Below, one piece after another: positions 18,096 to 26,719 of a stretch of 55,412 nt of DNA; position 1 is the first letter of the stretch, and every line of letters begins with the position of its first letter. The notes under the pieces were generated by a model. That model was not told the DNA's origin and made no database searches. It saw only the letters and a list, made by a program, of their open reading frames with translations. The stretch comes from Paenibacillus sp. 32O-W (GTDB taxonomy: Bacteria > Bacillota > Bacilli > Paenibacillales > NBRC-103111). Both the position numbers and the translations under genes were made by a program. The stretch lies in NCBI RefSeq assembly GCF_007679495.1, contig NZ_VEGP01000034.1:1-55412 (forward strand). The letters are read 5' to 3'.

Positions 18096-18150
18096 AACCC
18101 GGTACCTTCTCTCCAGTATCTTGCCGCCACATTTTAGAAGGATGTCAAAA

Positions 18151-18180
18151 ACCAACAAGAACCCGCCATAATTGCGGGTC
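18151..18180 (-). terminator. Possible terminator after the uxa operon
   Basis: On the minus strand ACCCGC and GCGGGT form a 6-bp stem followed by a T-rich tract (TTCTTGTTGGTTTTT). It lies about 115 bases beyond the uxaA stop. Confidence 0.5.
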
Positions 18181-18295
18181 TTTAGTTGGTATGGGTTTAG
18201 CTATTAACAATAACAATAACCCCGATATCGAATAAAGCCTTACTGTCCGCTAGCTTCAACTAAAGCACTTTTGCGGCCAAGCAACGACTTACGTT

Positions 18296-19810
18296 TTACA
18301 AAATCACGCCGTCTTTAAAAATGGCGATTTCGCGAAATCCGTTTTGTTCATTGCGGGCTTCCGATTCTCCGGAAGCTATGCTGACGATGAGTGCCCACAA
18401 TTCGTCCGTCAGACGGTCCATAGGCTTTCCTTCAAGGAGCTGCCCTGCATTGAAGTCGATCCAGTTCTTTTTACGAACGGCCAGCTCGCTGTTGGTCGAT
18501 ATTTTTACCGTAGGTACGGGTCCGCCGAAAGGAGTCCCTCTTCCCGTCGTGAACAGGACGATATGGGCCCCCGCCGCGGCAAGCGCCGTAACGGAGACAA
18601 GATCGTTCCCAGGCGCCTCAAGCAGATTCAGCCCCGGCTTGCTTACTCTGCCTCCGTAGCCGACGACATCGACGACCACCGCATGCCCCCCTTTTTGGGT
18701 ACAGCCGAGCGACTTTTCTTCCAAAGTGGAAATGCCTCCCTCTATATTGCCCGGCGAAGGGTTCTCATAAATTTCCTGATCGTACCGTATAAAATATTGC
18801 TTAAAATCGTTGATCAGACGTACGATTTGATCGAACACCTTCTCGTCTGCGGCCCGATTCATCAATATCGTTTCCGCCCCGAACATTTCCGGCACTTCGG
18901 TCAAAATCGTCGTTCCACCCATGCCGGTCAACCGATCGGAGACGGCCCCGACCAGAGGATTGGCCGTTATTCCGGACAACCCGTCCGACCCTCCGCATTT
19001 CAGACCGATCCTAAGCTTCGAGATGGAAACCGGCTCGCGCAGAAACCGTTCCGCGTGCTCTACCAGTTGTTCGATCAATTCCAAGCCCATCTCAAGCTCG
19101 TCTTCTTCCTCCTGTGCCTTCATAAAACGTATGCGCAACGGATCGAATTCCCCGATGGCTTGTTTGAACGAATCGATTTGGTTATTTTCACAGCCCAGCC
19201 CGACAACGAGTACGCCGCCGGCATTCGGATGACGGACAAGGGATGCGAGCAGAGCTTGTGTATACTTCAAATCGTCACCAAGCTGCGAACAACCGAAAGG
19301 ATGTGCAAAGTGATAAACGCCGTCGATTCGGCCGCGATAGAGCGCATCGGCTCTTCTGGCGAGCGTTTCGCACGTTTTATTAATGCAGCCGACTGTGTTA
19401 ATAATCCAGATTTCGTTACGAACGCCGACGTCCCCGCCTTCTCTAACATACCCTGGGAATGTAAGAGGCGCTGCCGCTTCGGTTTCCTGAACCGGCTCAG
19501 TAGGCTCGTATGTATAATCTATGAAACCTTTTAACCCCGTCTCCATATTATGAGTATGAACCCAGCAGCCGGGGACCAGATCCTCTCTCGCTTTCCCAAT
19601 GGAATAACCGAATTTCCGGATGGGTTCTCCCTTCCTGACCGGCTGAACGAGAACCTTGTGCCCTTTCGGAATGTCTTCCCGAAGTTCGATCCGAACTGTC
19701 CCCCTCGCCGCCACCGCGCCCATGTCCAGCTCCAATATTTCTCCCTTGGCGAAACTCCGCAAAGCGACGATGACATGATCCTCTCCATGCAAGCGAACCC
19801 AGTCTTTCAT
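18296..19810 (-). CDS. uxaA: Altronate dehydratase
   Basis: A 504-residue UxaA-family dehydratase converting D-altronate to 2-keto-3-deoxygluconate. The N-terminal SAF-like domain covers about 1-95. The main domain begins with FPGYVREGGDVGVRNEIWII, followed by NTVGCINKTCETLA, and has HPFGCSQLGDD, GLGCENNQ, LKCGGSDGLSGITANP and the C-terminal TTGRGTPFGGPVPTVKISTN, all hallmark segments with the conserved cysteines. The first ATG of the longer frame is rejected: the ATG at 19810 overlaps the uxaB stop in an ATGA, giving translational coupling, and has GGAGATGAGAGG upstream. Last gene of the nine-gene operon. Confidence 0.93.
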   Translation of the reverse strand: MKDWVRLHGEDHVIVALRSFAKGEILELDMGAVAARGTVRIELREDIPKGHKVLVQPVRKGEPIRKFGYSIGKAREDLVPGCWVHTHNMETGLKGFIDYTYEPTEPVQETEAAAPLTFPGYVREGGDVGVRNEIWIINTVGCINKTCETLARRADALYRGRIDGVYHFAHPFGCSQLGDDLKYTQALLASLVRHPNAGGVLVVGLGCENNQIDSFKQAIGEFDPLRIRFMKAQEEEDELEMGLELIEQLVEHAERFLREPVSISKLRIGLKCGGSDGLSGITANPLVGAVSDRLTGMGGTTILTEVPEMFGAETILMNRAADEKVFDQIVRLINDFKQYFIRYDQEIYENPSPGNIEGGISTLEEKSLGCTQKGGHAVVVDVVGYGGRVSKPGLNLLEAPGNDLVSVTALAAAGAHIVLFTTGRGTPFGGPVPTVKISTNSELAVRKKNWIDFNAGQLLEGKPMDRLTDELWALIVSIASGESEARNEQNGFREIAIFKDGVIL

Positions 19811-21339
19811 CCTCTCATCTCCATTCGTTCCCAATGTCCGGCGACCGCTTCCGATAGATCGGCTATTGCGGCCAGATCCGTCCCCCATAGGTTCTCGAGT
19901 CCGAGCAAACGGCGGGCCAGTTCAACCCAAGACATCGTTTGTTCCTGCCCCCAGACATATGCGAATGTTTCCATCACGTTTCTGTCGTCGTTTACCCTAT
20001 ATTTATCTCCGTTCAAGGAAATTCCTTCATAGCCTTTTTCCGTTCGACTCACCCTGTAATACCTCAGCAATCCGGCGAACGCCCGGACGAGCCCTTGCGG
20101 CAGCGTTTCTCCTCGATCGCGATAATAGAGCAGAGACGGCAAGAGCCTCACCTTGAACTTGCTAACGCTGTTCATTGCGATATCCGATAGCCGGTGACGG
20201 ATAAACGGATTGAGAAAACGTTCGTATACACTTTCCGCATACCGTCTGCTTTCTGCTTCAGGTACCGGTAAGGAAGGAATGATCTCGTCCTCGATCGTCC
20301 GGCGTACGAATGCCCCGAGTTCCCGATGCCCCATCACTTCGCGCACATGTTCAAGCCCATAGAGCAGTGCGAGCGGGGTCATTAATGTATGGGCGCCGTT
20401 CAACAGCCGCACCTTCAGCAGACGGTATTCCGTCAGGTCGTCCACCCAATGAACATTCAGACCCGCCCGCCGCAAAGGAAGCTTCTCCTCCAGTTCGGGC
20501 TCCGCTTCTATCGCCCACAGATGATAGAGCTCGGCCGTGCAGAGCAGGTCATCTCGGTACCCCCATTCGGCAAACCATGCATCCGCCTCCGTATCCGGAT
20601 AGCCGGTTACGATGCGGTCCACGAGCGAATTCAAAAAACGGTTATGCTCATTTACCCACCGGATAAACGGAGCCGGCAGCCCCCAATCTTCGCAATAACG
20701 CAGTATGCAGTCTCGAAGCTCATCCCCGTTGCGTTCCAGCAGCTCACACGGCAAAAAAATAAGGCCTTTGTCCGGTTCGCCGCGGAAAGTCAAGTATCGG
20801 CGGTACAGAAACAACGTCATTTTCCCGGGAAACGATTCTACCGGTTCGCCTTCGGTCATCGATTCGGGGCAAAAAACGAGCCCCGCTTCCGTTGTATTGG
20901 AAATGACGAACTGCAGATGAGGCTGCTCCGCCAGACGGAGGAACCGATCCCATTCCGAATACGGATCGATCATCTGGGAAAAAACAGAAATGATTTCGGT
21001 GCGCTCTACGGGGACTCCATCGCTCAAACCGCGCATGACGAGCGTGTACTGCCCGTTCTGGCGTTTCAGTGCATCCAGCTTCGCTTTACCGGAAGGGCGC
21101 GGCTGGCTGACCGCAATGCTGCCTTGATAAATTCCCTGGCAGCGCGCTTCATGAATCATCCAGTCGAAAAAGCCTCGGAGGAAATTGCCTTCGCCGATTT
21201 GAACCACCGTCACCGGATCATCCATCGTCTGTTGAAGCCGCTGCTCTGAATTCGACAAGCATGGAAGCAGATGAGCCTCCGGAGCTCCCCCATTCCCCTC
21301 CTTGCCCGTCCGGGCAAGCTTGCCTTGCAAAACTGACAA
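19807..21339 (-). CDS. uxaB: Tagaturonate reductase
   Basis: A 510-residue member of the mannitol dehydrogenase family that reduces D-tagaturonate to D-altronate with NADH. The N-terminal nucleotide-binding segment is VVQIGEGNFLRGFFDWMIHE (about 44-63). The C-terminal domain has KVRLLNGAHTLMTPLALLYG, the conserved K-x5-NG-x-H catalytic stretch, and later DIAMNSVSKFKVRLLPSLLY. The start is TTG with GGGGAGAGG upstream. It overlaps uxaA by 4 bases. Its partner uronate isomerase (UxaC), which normally makes tagaturonate from galacturonate, is not in this window. Confidence 0.93.
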   Translation of the reverse strand: MSVLQGKLARTGKEGNGGAPEAHLLPCLSNSEQRLQQTMDDPVTVVQIGEGNFLRGFFDWMIHEARCQGIYQGSIAVSQPRPSGKAKLDALKRQNGQYTLVMRGLSDGVPVERTEIISVFSQMIDPYSEWDRFLRLAEQPHLQFVISNTTEAGLVFCPESMTEGEPVESFPGKMTLFLYRRYLTFRGEPDKGLIFLPCELLERNGDELRDCILRYCEDWGLPAPFIRWVNEHNRFLNSLVDRIVTGYPDTEADAWFAEWGYRDDLLCTAELYHLWAIEAEPELEEKLPLRRAGLNVHWVDDLTEYRLLKVRLLNGAHTLMTPLALLYGLEHVREVMGHRELGAFVRRTIEDEIIPSLPVPEAESRRYAESVYERFLNPFIRHRLSDIAMNSVSKFKVRLLPSLLYYRDRGETLPQGLVRAFAGLLRYYRVSRTEKGYEGISLNGDKYRVNDDRNVMETFAYVWGQEQTMSWVELARRLLGLENLWGTDLAAIADLSEAVAGHWERMEMRG

Positions 21340-21457
21340 GCCCTCTCCCCCCCTTTTTTTGCCTGGAAAAATTATATGTCTTCGTGCTTATCTGTACCGG
21401 TCTGCATTCGCCACCGCTCTGCCGAAGGTGTATTTTCCGACACAAGTTCGGACCGCG

Positions 21458-22195
21458 TCAGCTCCAGGCATAAATTTTCGAAGCGGAATCTTTGTCCAGA
21501 TACAATCGCCAGTTCGAGTGCGACTTCAAAATTGTAGCCGGATAGTTGGGATCCACTTCCCGCTTGAACGTATTCGCGATTGCCGCGGCTTTTGCTTCAT
21601 GCGGCACGACCGATACGATGTGGCGGCTCTTCAATATTTGCTTCACCGTCATTGTGATCGCTTGCTTAGGGACATCGTCAACTGTAGCAAACCACCCTTC
21701 ACGCACTTGCTGCTGTTTGCAGGTGTCATCCAGATCGACAACTTTGTACGGCTCTTCCGTTACAAAATCGGCTGGCGGATCATTAAAGGCGATGTGGGCG
21801 TTTTCCCCGATGCCGATCAAGGCTACATCGACCGGAGCTTTGGCGATCTCTTCATTCAGACGGCGCAGTTCCGCCTGCGGTTCCGCCTCACCGTTGACAA
21901 GACAAACCTGTTTCACGTTAACATATTGCAAAAACCGTTCCTTCAAATATTTGCGAAAGCTTGCCGGATGAGATTCCGGCAGAGCGATATATTCGTCCAA
22001 ATGGAACATCTCCACCTTGTCCCACTCAATATTCATCGTAATAAAATGCTGCAAAAACTCAAATTGCGAAGCGCCCGTTGAAAGCACAATGCGAGCGCTG
22101 CCGTTCGTATGGATAGCATCCCCAATTAGTTCCTTGCAGGCAAGCGCCGCTTCCAAGCCGCTCTGATCTGCTGTCTCGAATATGTTGATTTGCAT
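21458..22195 (-). CDS. NagB-like (glucosamine-6-phosphate deaminase/6-phosphogluconolactonase family) protein with altered active site
   Basis: A 245-residue NagB-fold protein. Family motifs are present: VLSTGASQFEFLQHF (about 37-51, sugar-phosphate loop), MFHLDEYIAL with Asp67-Glu68, and LIGIGENAHIAFNDPP (126-141). In E. coli NagB the last motif is GxGNDGHIAFNEP, with Asp141, His143 and Glu148. Here the Asp equivalent is Asn132, His134 is kept, and the Glu equivalent is Asp139. Deaminase activity is therefore doubtful; isomerase or lactonase chemistry is possible. The start at 22195 has AGGGAGG upstream. It lies 16 bases after the Gfo/Idh gene and 118 before uxaB. Confidence 0.8.
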   Translation of the reverse strand: MQINIFETADQSGLEAALACKELIGDAIHTNGSARIVLSTGASQFEFLQHFITMNIEWDKVEMFHLDEYIALPESHPASFRKYLKERFLQYVNVKQVCLVNGEAEPQAELRRLNEEIAKAPVDVALIGIGENAHIAFNDPPADFVTEEPYKVVDLDDTCKQQQVREGWFATVDDVPKQAITMTVKQILKSRHIVSVVPHEAKAAAIANTFKREVDPNYPATILKSHSNWRLYLDKDSASKIYAWS

Positions 22196-22211
22196 TTTGT
22201 CGGTTTCCTCC

Positions 22212-23462
22212 CTATCGAAATTCATCCAGACGAACCATTCTTTTCTCTATACGCGAACGTTCCGCCGCGAACGCCATCAGATGACTCTGTATAGAAGCTT
22301 GCGCGGACGTAACACTGCGATGAGTCCCTTGCCGACGAACCGCCTTCGCAAAATCGTAGACTAGCCTCCGATCACCGCCCCCGTGACCGATATGGCCTTC
22401 TGGGTCGACTAGCTTGATCACTTCCTGCCGACCGCTTCCGAACCGACGGATCTCAATCTCGTTCGATTCCATCGTCGCGCGAATTTCACCTTCGGTTCCC
22501 ATCAATTTGAGCGTCCGATTGCATTTTTCCGTAAAGGCGCTCATCGTGAAAACCGCCGTCACTTCATTATCGAATTCCATGCTGACGACCTGGTGGTCGA
22601 CCACATCGTTGTCGCACTGAAATACGCAACGGCCGAACGGACCTTCCTTCATCGCTTTATACCGCGCTTCGTAGCTCGGGTCGCTGCTTGCCGCTTCTGC
22701 TTTCCAGCCGCCGTTCTCCACCAGATAAGTATCGGGCGCATAATACACGCATTCGTCCGCGACCGGACATCCGTCGATACAATATTTCGGAGCGCCCGGC
22801 GGAGCATTCTCCGGCCGGAAATAAGACAGATGGCCGTAAGATGATACACTTGTGCATACCCCACCCGCCAGCCACTGAATAATGTCCAGATCATGACAGG
22901 ATTTCGCCAAAATCATGGGACTCGATCTTTCGGCGTTATTGAAATAGCCCCGAACATAGCTGTGTGCCTGATGCCAATATCCTACATTCTCGTTGTGCTG
23001 AATCGACATAAGCCGACCGATGCGGCCTTCATCCAGCAATTGCTTGATCGTCTGAAAAAAAGGAGAATACCGCAGCACATGGCATATGGTCAGAATACGG
23101 CCCTTGGCTTCGGCTTGCTTGCCCAGCTCGATACATTCCCGCCAGTCCGGGGACATCGGCTTCTCCAGCAGTACGTGATAGCCCACCTCCAGCGCCTTCA
23201 TCGCCGGTTCGTAATGATCCCGGTCGCGCGTACATATGAAGACGGCATCAGACTGTTGCGGCTGCGCGAACAAATCATCCCAGCTTGTATAGCAGCGCTG
23301 CCCGGCTATGCCAAAGCGTTCACGTGCCCGGTCCCGCTTTGCTACATCTGGTTCGGCTACGGCGACAATGCGCATTTCCTCCGGCCGTTGATGAGCATAA
23401 CTGCTGTAAATCATCCCGCGCAGGCCCGCTCCGACAAGAGTGACCGTGATTGGTTTCGTCAT
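22212..23462 (-). CDS. Gfo/Idh/MocA-family oxidoreductase with cysteine-rich insert
   Basis: A 416-residue oxidoreductase. The dinucleotide loop is VGAGLRGM (10-17) and the catalytic EKP motif is at 100-102 (HVLLEKPMSPDW). The substrate-site stretch is AKSCHDLDIIQWLAGG. A distinctive insert, YCIDGCPVADECVYYAP, places Cys228, Cys232 and Cys238, with a further Cys pair in GRCVFQCDNDVVDHQ. This is a structural or metal-binding signature seen in a subset of the family. Its ATG overlaps the stop of the upstream esterase gene as ATGA, and AAGGAAGG lies upstream. NAD(H) is expected to be tightly bound or recycled; the substrate is unknown. Confidence 0.88.
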   Translation of the reverse strand: MTKPITVTLVGAGLRGMIYSSYAHQRPEEMRIVAVAEPDVAKRDRARERFGIAGQRCYTSWDDLFAQPQQSDAVFICTRDRDHYEPAMKALEVGYHVLLEKPMSPDWRECIELGKQAEAKGRILTICHVLRYSPFFQTIKQLLDEGRIGRLMSIQHNENVGYWHQAHSYVRGYFNNAERSSPMILAKSCHDLDIIQWLAGGVCTSVSSYGHLSYFRPENAPPGAPKYCIDGCPVADECVYYAPDTYLVENGGWKAEAASSDPSYEARYKAMKEGPFGRCVFQCDNDVVDHQVVSMEFDNEVTAVFTMSAFTEKCNRTLKLMGTEGEIRATMESNEIEIRRFGSGRQEVIKLVDPEGHIGHGGGDRRLVYDFAKAVRRQGTHRSVTSAQASIQSHLMAFAAERSRIEKRMVRLDEFR

Positions 23463-25450
23463 CTGTATCCTTCCTTTCTCGCCAGTTCGCCAAGATCGAG
23501 ATATTGTAAAATTCCCGGAAACACAAGGCTCATGACATCTTCTTCCTCATAATGAAGCATCTCGACCCAATCGGAAATGCTACCTAAGAGATCGCGCCCC
23601 GTTATGCGCCCGATTCTTTTGTCCAGCATGGCGGCAAGCTGGACATACATTCCGTACCGCCCGTCTGTGTAGAAGTCGGCCGGCTCATCGGGCCATTCGC
23701 CCAAATGTGCGAGCACATCGAGACAACGAATCGTGTCGTACGTGCGCAGAGCGGCCAGGCTGTCGCCAAGCCATAACAGGTCATCCGTCAGCTTGTGCAT
23801 CACTCCGAAAAAACGGTGGGCAGGCTTGCCGTAAATCGCATGCGGCTCGTGCGGACCGACACCGGAGACGTTCAGCACAAGGACGTCGCGCCCTTGCGCG
23901 CAAGTCTGGCGAATCCAGGGCCAGTGCCGCGACAGGCGGCTTGTTCCTCCGGGCCATAACGCCACCGTGACCGGTCTGTACCGTTCGGCCACCCTGCAGT
24001 CCGCGCCGTCTGTGCCGTCTGCGTGAAATAAATAACCGCTGTTCATCAAGTCGCGCTGTGACCACCACAGCAAATACTCCACGCGCAAACCGTCCGCTTC
24101 GCCGACCCCTATGCGGCGGGGATTCAGCTCGCAGCACGTCCGGGGGCCACAGACCCTCTCGCGAAGCCATCCGAGCGCGCGTACCCGCCTTGACTCCGGC
24201 GCAAGCCCGGCACGCATGCGGCGCAGCCGTTCACACCGAGCAGCGTTCTCGTCGCGAACGGTTCGGGCGGCGGGCCAGTCGCGACGCACTTGCCCGCTGG
24301 CAGTGCACAGCAGCCGCTCGGCAGGGACGGGTGACAGTGGCTCCGGTTCCGGCGCAGCCAACGTGTCGGGGAATGGCTTGGCCCCCCGCCCCGCTAGATG
24401 CCAGCTGAAGAAACGGGCGGCGGCAACGGCCAATCGATCCGTATAACGATGGGTCGATTGGTCTTCTATGAGGAGCAGTTCCCCGGCCTTGCCGGACATT
24501 TCCCAGAATCGGCGGCAGCGGTCGACCGTACGCCGCGTCGCCTCGATCGGGAAAAAGTCGTACTGCACGGCCAGCACGAGGAGCGGCTTGGGCGCGAACG
24601 CCAGCAGCAAATCTTCGTGGTCGAACCCCTGCGCCGACAAGCCGGGCCACACCTGCTCCGCATCCTGAACGCCGCCCGCATGCATATATTGCCGGCGGTT
24701 CATGATGAAAGTGGCCGGCGCCGCCACGGCGAGCCGCTCGTCGCATACCATCAACATCGCCGTCTGGGTGCCTCCGCCCGAATTGCCGGTCACGCCGATA
24801 CGGGTGGCGTCGATTTCCGGGCGTTGCTGCAGATAATCAACCGCGCGCATTGCGTCATGAACGAAGTAGCGGGCGATACTGTCCCCGAGTGGGTAACATT
24901 GCGCACCGAACAGCTGGTGCTCCTGCGTTCCCCATATGGGTTCCCCTGCCGGGAAGTCCACAAAAGCTAGCCGCTCGCCCTGTCCGATCGGGTCGATGGC
25001 GAGCACTGCGAATCCCGCCTGTACGAACCGCAAGCAGACTTGATGATAATACGGGCTGTGCTTCGCTTCATATTCATGCCCGCATAGAAACAACACTGCG
25101 GCACATCTCTCTTCGCGCTCATCCGGCAAATAAAAGTTCGCGGTAACGTAATGGCCGGGGCGCGGCTCGAAGATGACGTTCTCGACGCTGTATCTTACGG
25201 CCTGCGTCTTTCCCGTCGTTCGCGCATTCAGCGGAGCATCGCTTGGCGGCAGCCCGCCGATCACTGTCAGGAACGCTTCCCTTATCGCCGCCTGGCGCGC
25301 TTGAAGCCCGGCGATGTCTACGATACTGTCGCGATCGTGGTCGCCGGTGGCGAACGCCCGGTCCGCGCGATCGAAAATATGGAGCTTCAATTGATCACGC
25401 GTGTCATATAACGTACATTTATATTGCTCCAGCTCTTGTATTCTGTTCAT
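23459..25450 (-). CDS. Large two-domain alpha/beta hydrolase (acetyl-xylan-esterase-like)
   Basis: A 663-residue protein with two alpha/beta-hydrolase-like halves. The first has the core strand VLFLCGHEYEAKHSPYYHQV, the DPIGQGER strand turn, and the nucleophile elbow GVTGNSGGGTQT with Ser224; YDFFPIEATRR and EDQSTHRYTDR supply likely Asp and His. The second (about 420-650) repeats the layout, but its elbow reads FYTDGRYGMYVQLAAMLD with no serine, so it should be inactive. Probable role: removal of acetyl or other esters from the imported glycoside. The coding sequence is visibly GC-richer than its neighbours. The start at 25450 has GAGAGGAAG upstream, 29 bases after the preceding stop. No signal peptide, so cytoplasmic. 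Confidence 0.82.
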   Translation of the reverse strand: MNRIQELEQYKCTLYDTRDQLKLHIFDRADRAFATGDHDRDSIVDIAGLQARQAAIREAFLTVIGGLPPSDAPLNARTTGKTQAVRYSVENVIFEPRPGHYVTANFYLPDEREERCAAVLFLCGHEYEAKHSPYYHQVCLRFVQAGFAVLAIDPIGQGERLAFVDFPAGEPIWGTQEHQLFGAQCYPLGDSIARYFVHDAMRAVDYLQQRPEIDATRIGVTGNSGGGTQTAMLMVCDERLAVAAPATFIMNRRQYMHAGGVQDAEQVWPGLSAQGFDHEDLLLAFAPKPLLVLAVQYDFFPIEATRRTVDRCRRFWEMSGKAGELLLIEDQSTHRYTDRLAVAAARFFSWHLAGRGAKPFPDTLAAPEPEPLSPVPAERLLCTASGQVRRDWPAARTVRDENAARCERLRRMRAGLAPESRRVRALGWLRERVCGPRTCCELNPRRIGVGEADGLRVEYLLWWSQRDLMNSGYLFHADGTDGADCRVAERYRPVTVALWPGGTSRLSRHWPWIRQTCAQGRDVLVLNVSGVGPHEPHAIYGKPAHRFFGVMHKLTDDLLWLGDSLAALRTYDTIRCLDVLAHLGEWPDEPADFYTDGRYGMYVQLAAMLDKRIGRITGRDLLGSISDWVEMLHYEEEDVMSLVFPGILQYLDLGELARKEGYR

Positions 25451-25479
25451 GCCGCTTCCTCTCTCCCGCCTCCGACGAT

Positions 25480-26700
25480 TCACCGCATGAGGGAACCATC
25501 GGGAATTTGCAGTGCCCGGCCTTCGGCGATCGACCTGTTCGCCGTAGCACCGATGAGCAGCGAAGCTGCTCCCGCAAGACTGTCCGCCTGCTGCCCGAGC
25601 GGATCGTCGATTCCGCCCTCGAACAGCGCTTGCAGCAGTCTGGCATCCCCGCCGCCATGGCCGCCCGAGGCCGCGGCTACTTCGATATGTTCCGCACGGC
25701 CACCCGGCTTATATAACTTGATTAGGTTGCTGTCCGTTTGCTGCATATCGGCGCTGGTATAAATTTCTCCCAGCTCAAGCCGGCCCTCGCTGCCGTTCAC
25801 GGTTGCGCGCCAACCTTCATACGGGCTGTAGGCCACGAGCGAATAGTTCAGCAGCGCACTGTTATCGTACTGCACATTGACCGCCATCGTATCGTAGATG
25901 TCGATGCAGTCGTCAAACAGGCAGCGGTCGCGCCAATACCCGTCTTCCTGTTCGGCCTGGCGGTAATATTGCTCCATGAACGGGTCGGCGGTAATGTCTT
26001 TGTAATATTCGCACGATGATTTATATTCACAAGTCAGGCACCTTTCGCCCTTCTTGCGGCCCTGATCGCCGTACACCCTTCGCGCCCCGAACGCCTGCAA
26101 TTGAACAGGACGGCCGTTCACCCACCAATTGACGATATCGAAATGATGCGTCGACTTGTGCACCAGCAGGCCGCCGCTATTTTTCATCTCGGCATGCCAT
26201 CTGCGGAAGTAGTCCGCACCATGAGTTCGGTCCAGAAACCATTCGAGATGAACGTGATGGACGTCGCCAATCGCGCCTTCATGCAGCAGCTGCTTCACTT
26301 TGGCAAAATAAGGAGCAAACCGTAAATTGAACGTGACGGTAACCTTTCTTCCGCTTTCCCGTTCCGCTTTCAAGATTTCTCTGCATTTGTCCTCGTCAAT
26401 CGTCATCGGCTTCTCTGAAATGACGTCGCAGCCGGCCCGAAGCGCCTCAACAATATAAATGTGATGAGTGTTGTCCGAGCTAGCGACGATAACGACGTCG
26501 GGCCTGGCTTCCTCCAGCATCTCGTGAAAATCGCCATAAACCGGCACTCCGCCGCATTCCTTGCTCAGCAGTTTCGCGCGTATTTTATTGATATCATATA
26601 CGCCTTTAAACTCGACATGATGCCTCCACTGCAATGACATCGGTTTGGCGAACATATATAGAGCCCGGGAACCGGCGCCGACAAGCACATATTTTTTCAT
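25480..26700 (-). CDS. Gfo/Idh/MocA-family oxidoreductase with cysteine-rich insert
   Basis: A 406-residue oxidoreductase of the same branch as the one at 22212-23462. The dinucleotide loop is LVGAGSRALYMF, the catalytic EKP is at 96-98 (DVISEKPMTIDED), and the substrate-site motif is GGLLVHKSTHHFDIVNWW. The insert RCLTCEYKSSCEYY carries Cys221, Cys224 and Cys230, spaced CxxCx5C. The second half has ASGGHGGGDARLLQALF, matched by IGHGGGDRRLVYDF in the sister protein. Having two related enzymes in one operon suggests sequential oxidation and reduction of the same sugar (inference). The start has a GGAG site upstream. It lies 19 bases after the permease gene. Confidence 0.88.
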   Translation of the reverse strand: MKKYVLVGAGSRALYMFAKPMSLQWRHHVEFKGVYDINKIRAKLLSKECGGVPVYGDFHEMLEEARPDVVIVASSDNTHHIYIVEALRAGCDVISEKPMTIDEDKCREILKAERESGRKVTVTFNLRFAPYFAKVKQLLHEGAIGDVHHVHLEWFLDRTHGADYFRRWHAEMKNSGGLLVHKSTHHFDIVNWWVNGRPVQLQAFGARRVYGDQGRKKGERCLTCEYKSSCEYYKDITADPFMEQYYRQAEQEDGYWRDRCLFDDCIDIYDTMAVNVQYDNSALLNYSLVAYSPYEGWRATVNGSEGRLELGEIYTSADMQQTDSNLIKLYKPGGRAEHIEVAAASGGHGGGDARLLQALFEGGIDDPLGQQADSLAGAASLLIGATANRSIAEGRALQIPDGSLMR

Positions 26701-26719
26701 CCAATAACATCTCCTGACT

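Noticed and set aside
18344-19534. 396-codon plus-strand frame
   Set aside because: Antisense shadow of uxaA, whose motifs are unambiguous.
21340-21457. Internal promoter or terminator between nagB-like gene and uxaB
   Set aside because: No convincing hairpin or promoter elements were seen in this 118-base gap; treated as part of one operon.
24058-24746. Several long frames opposite and across the esterase gene
   Set aside because: They arise from the high GC content of the esterase coding sequence and show low-complexity Arg/Ala/Gly-rich translations.
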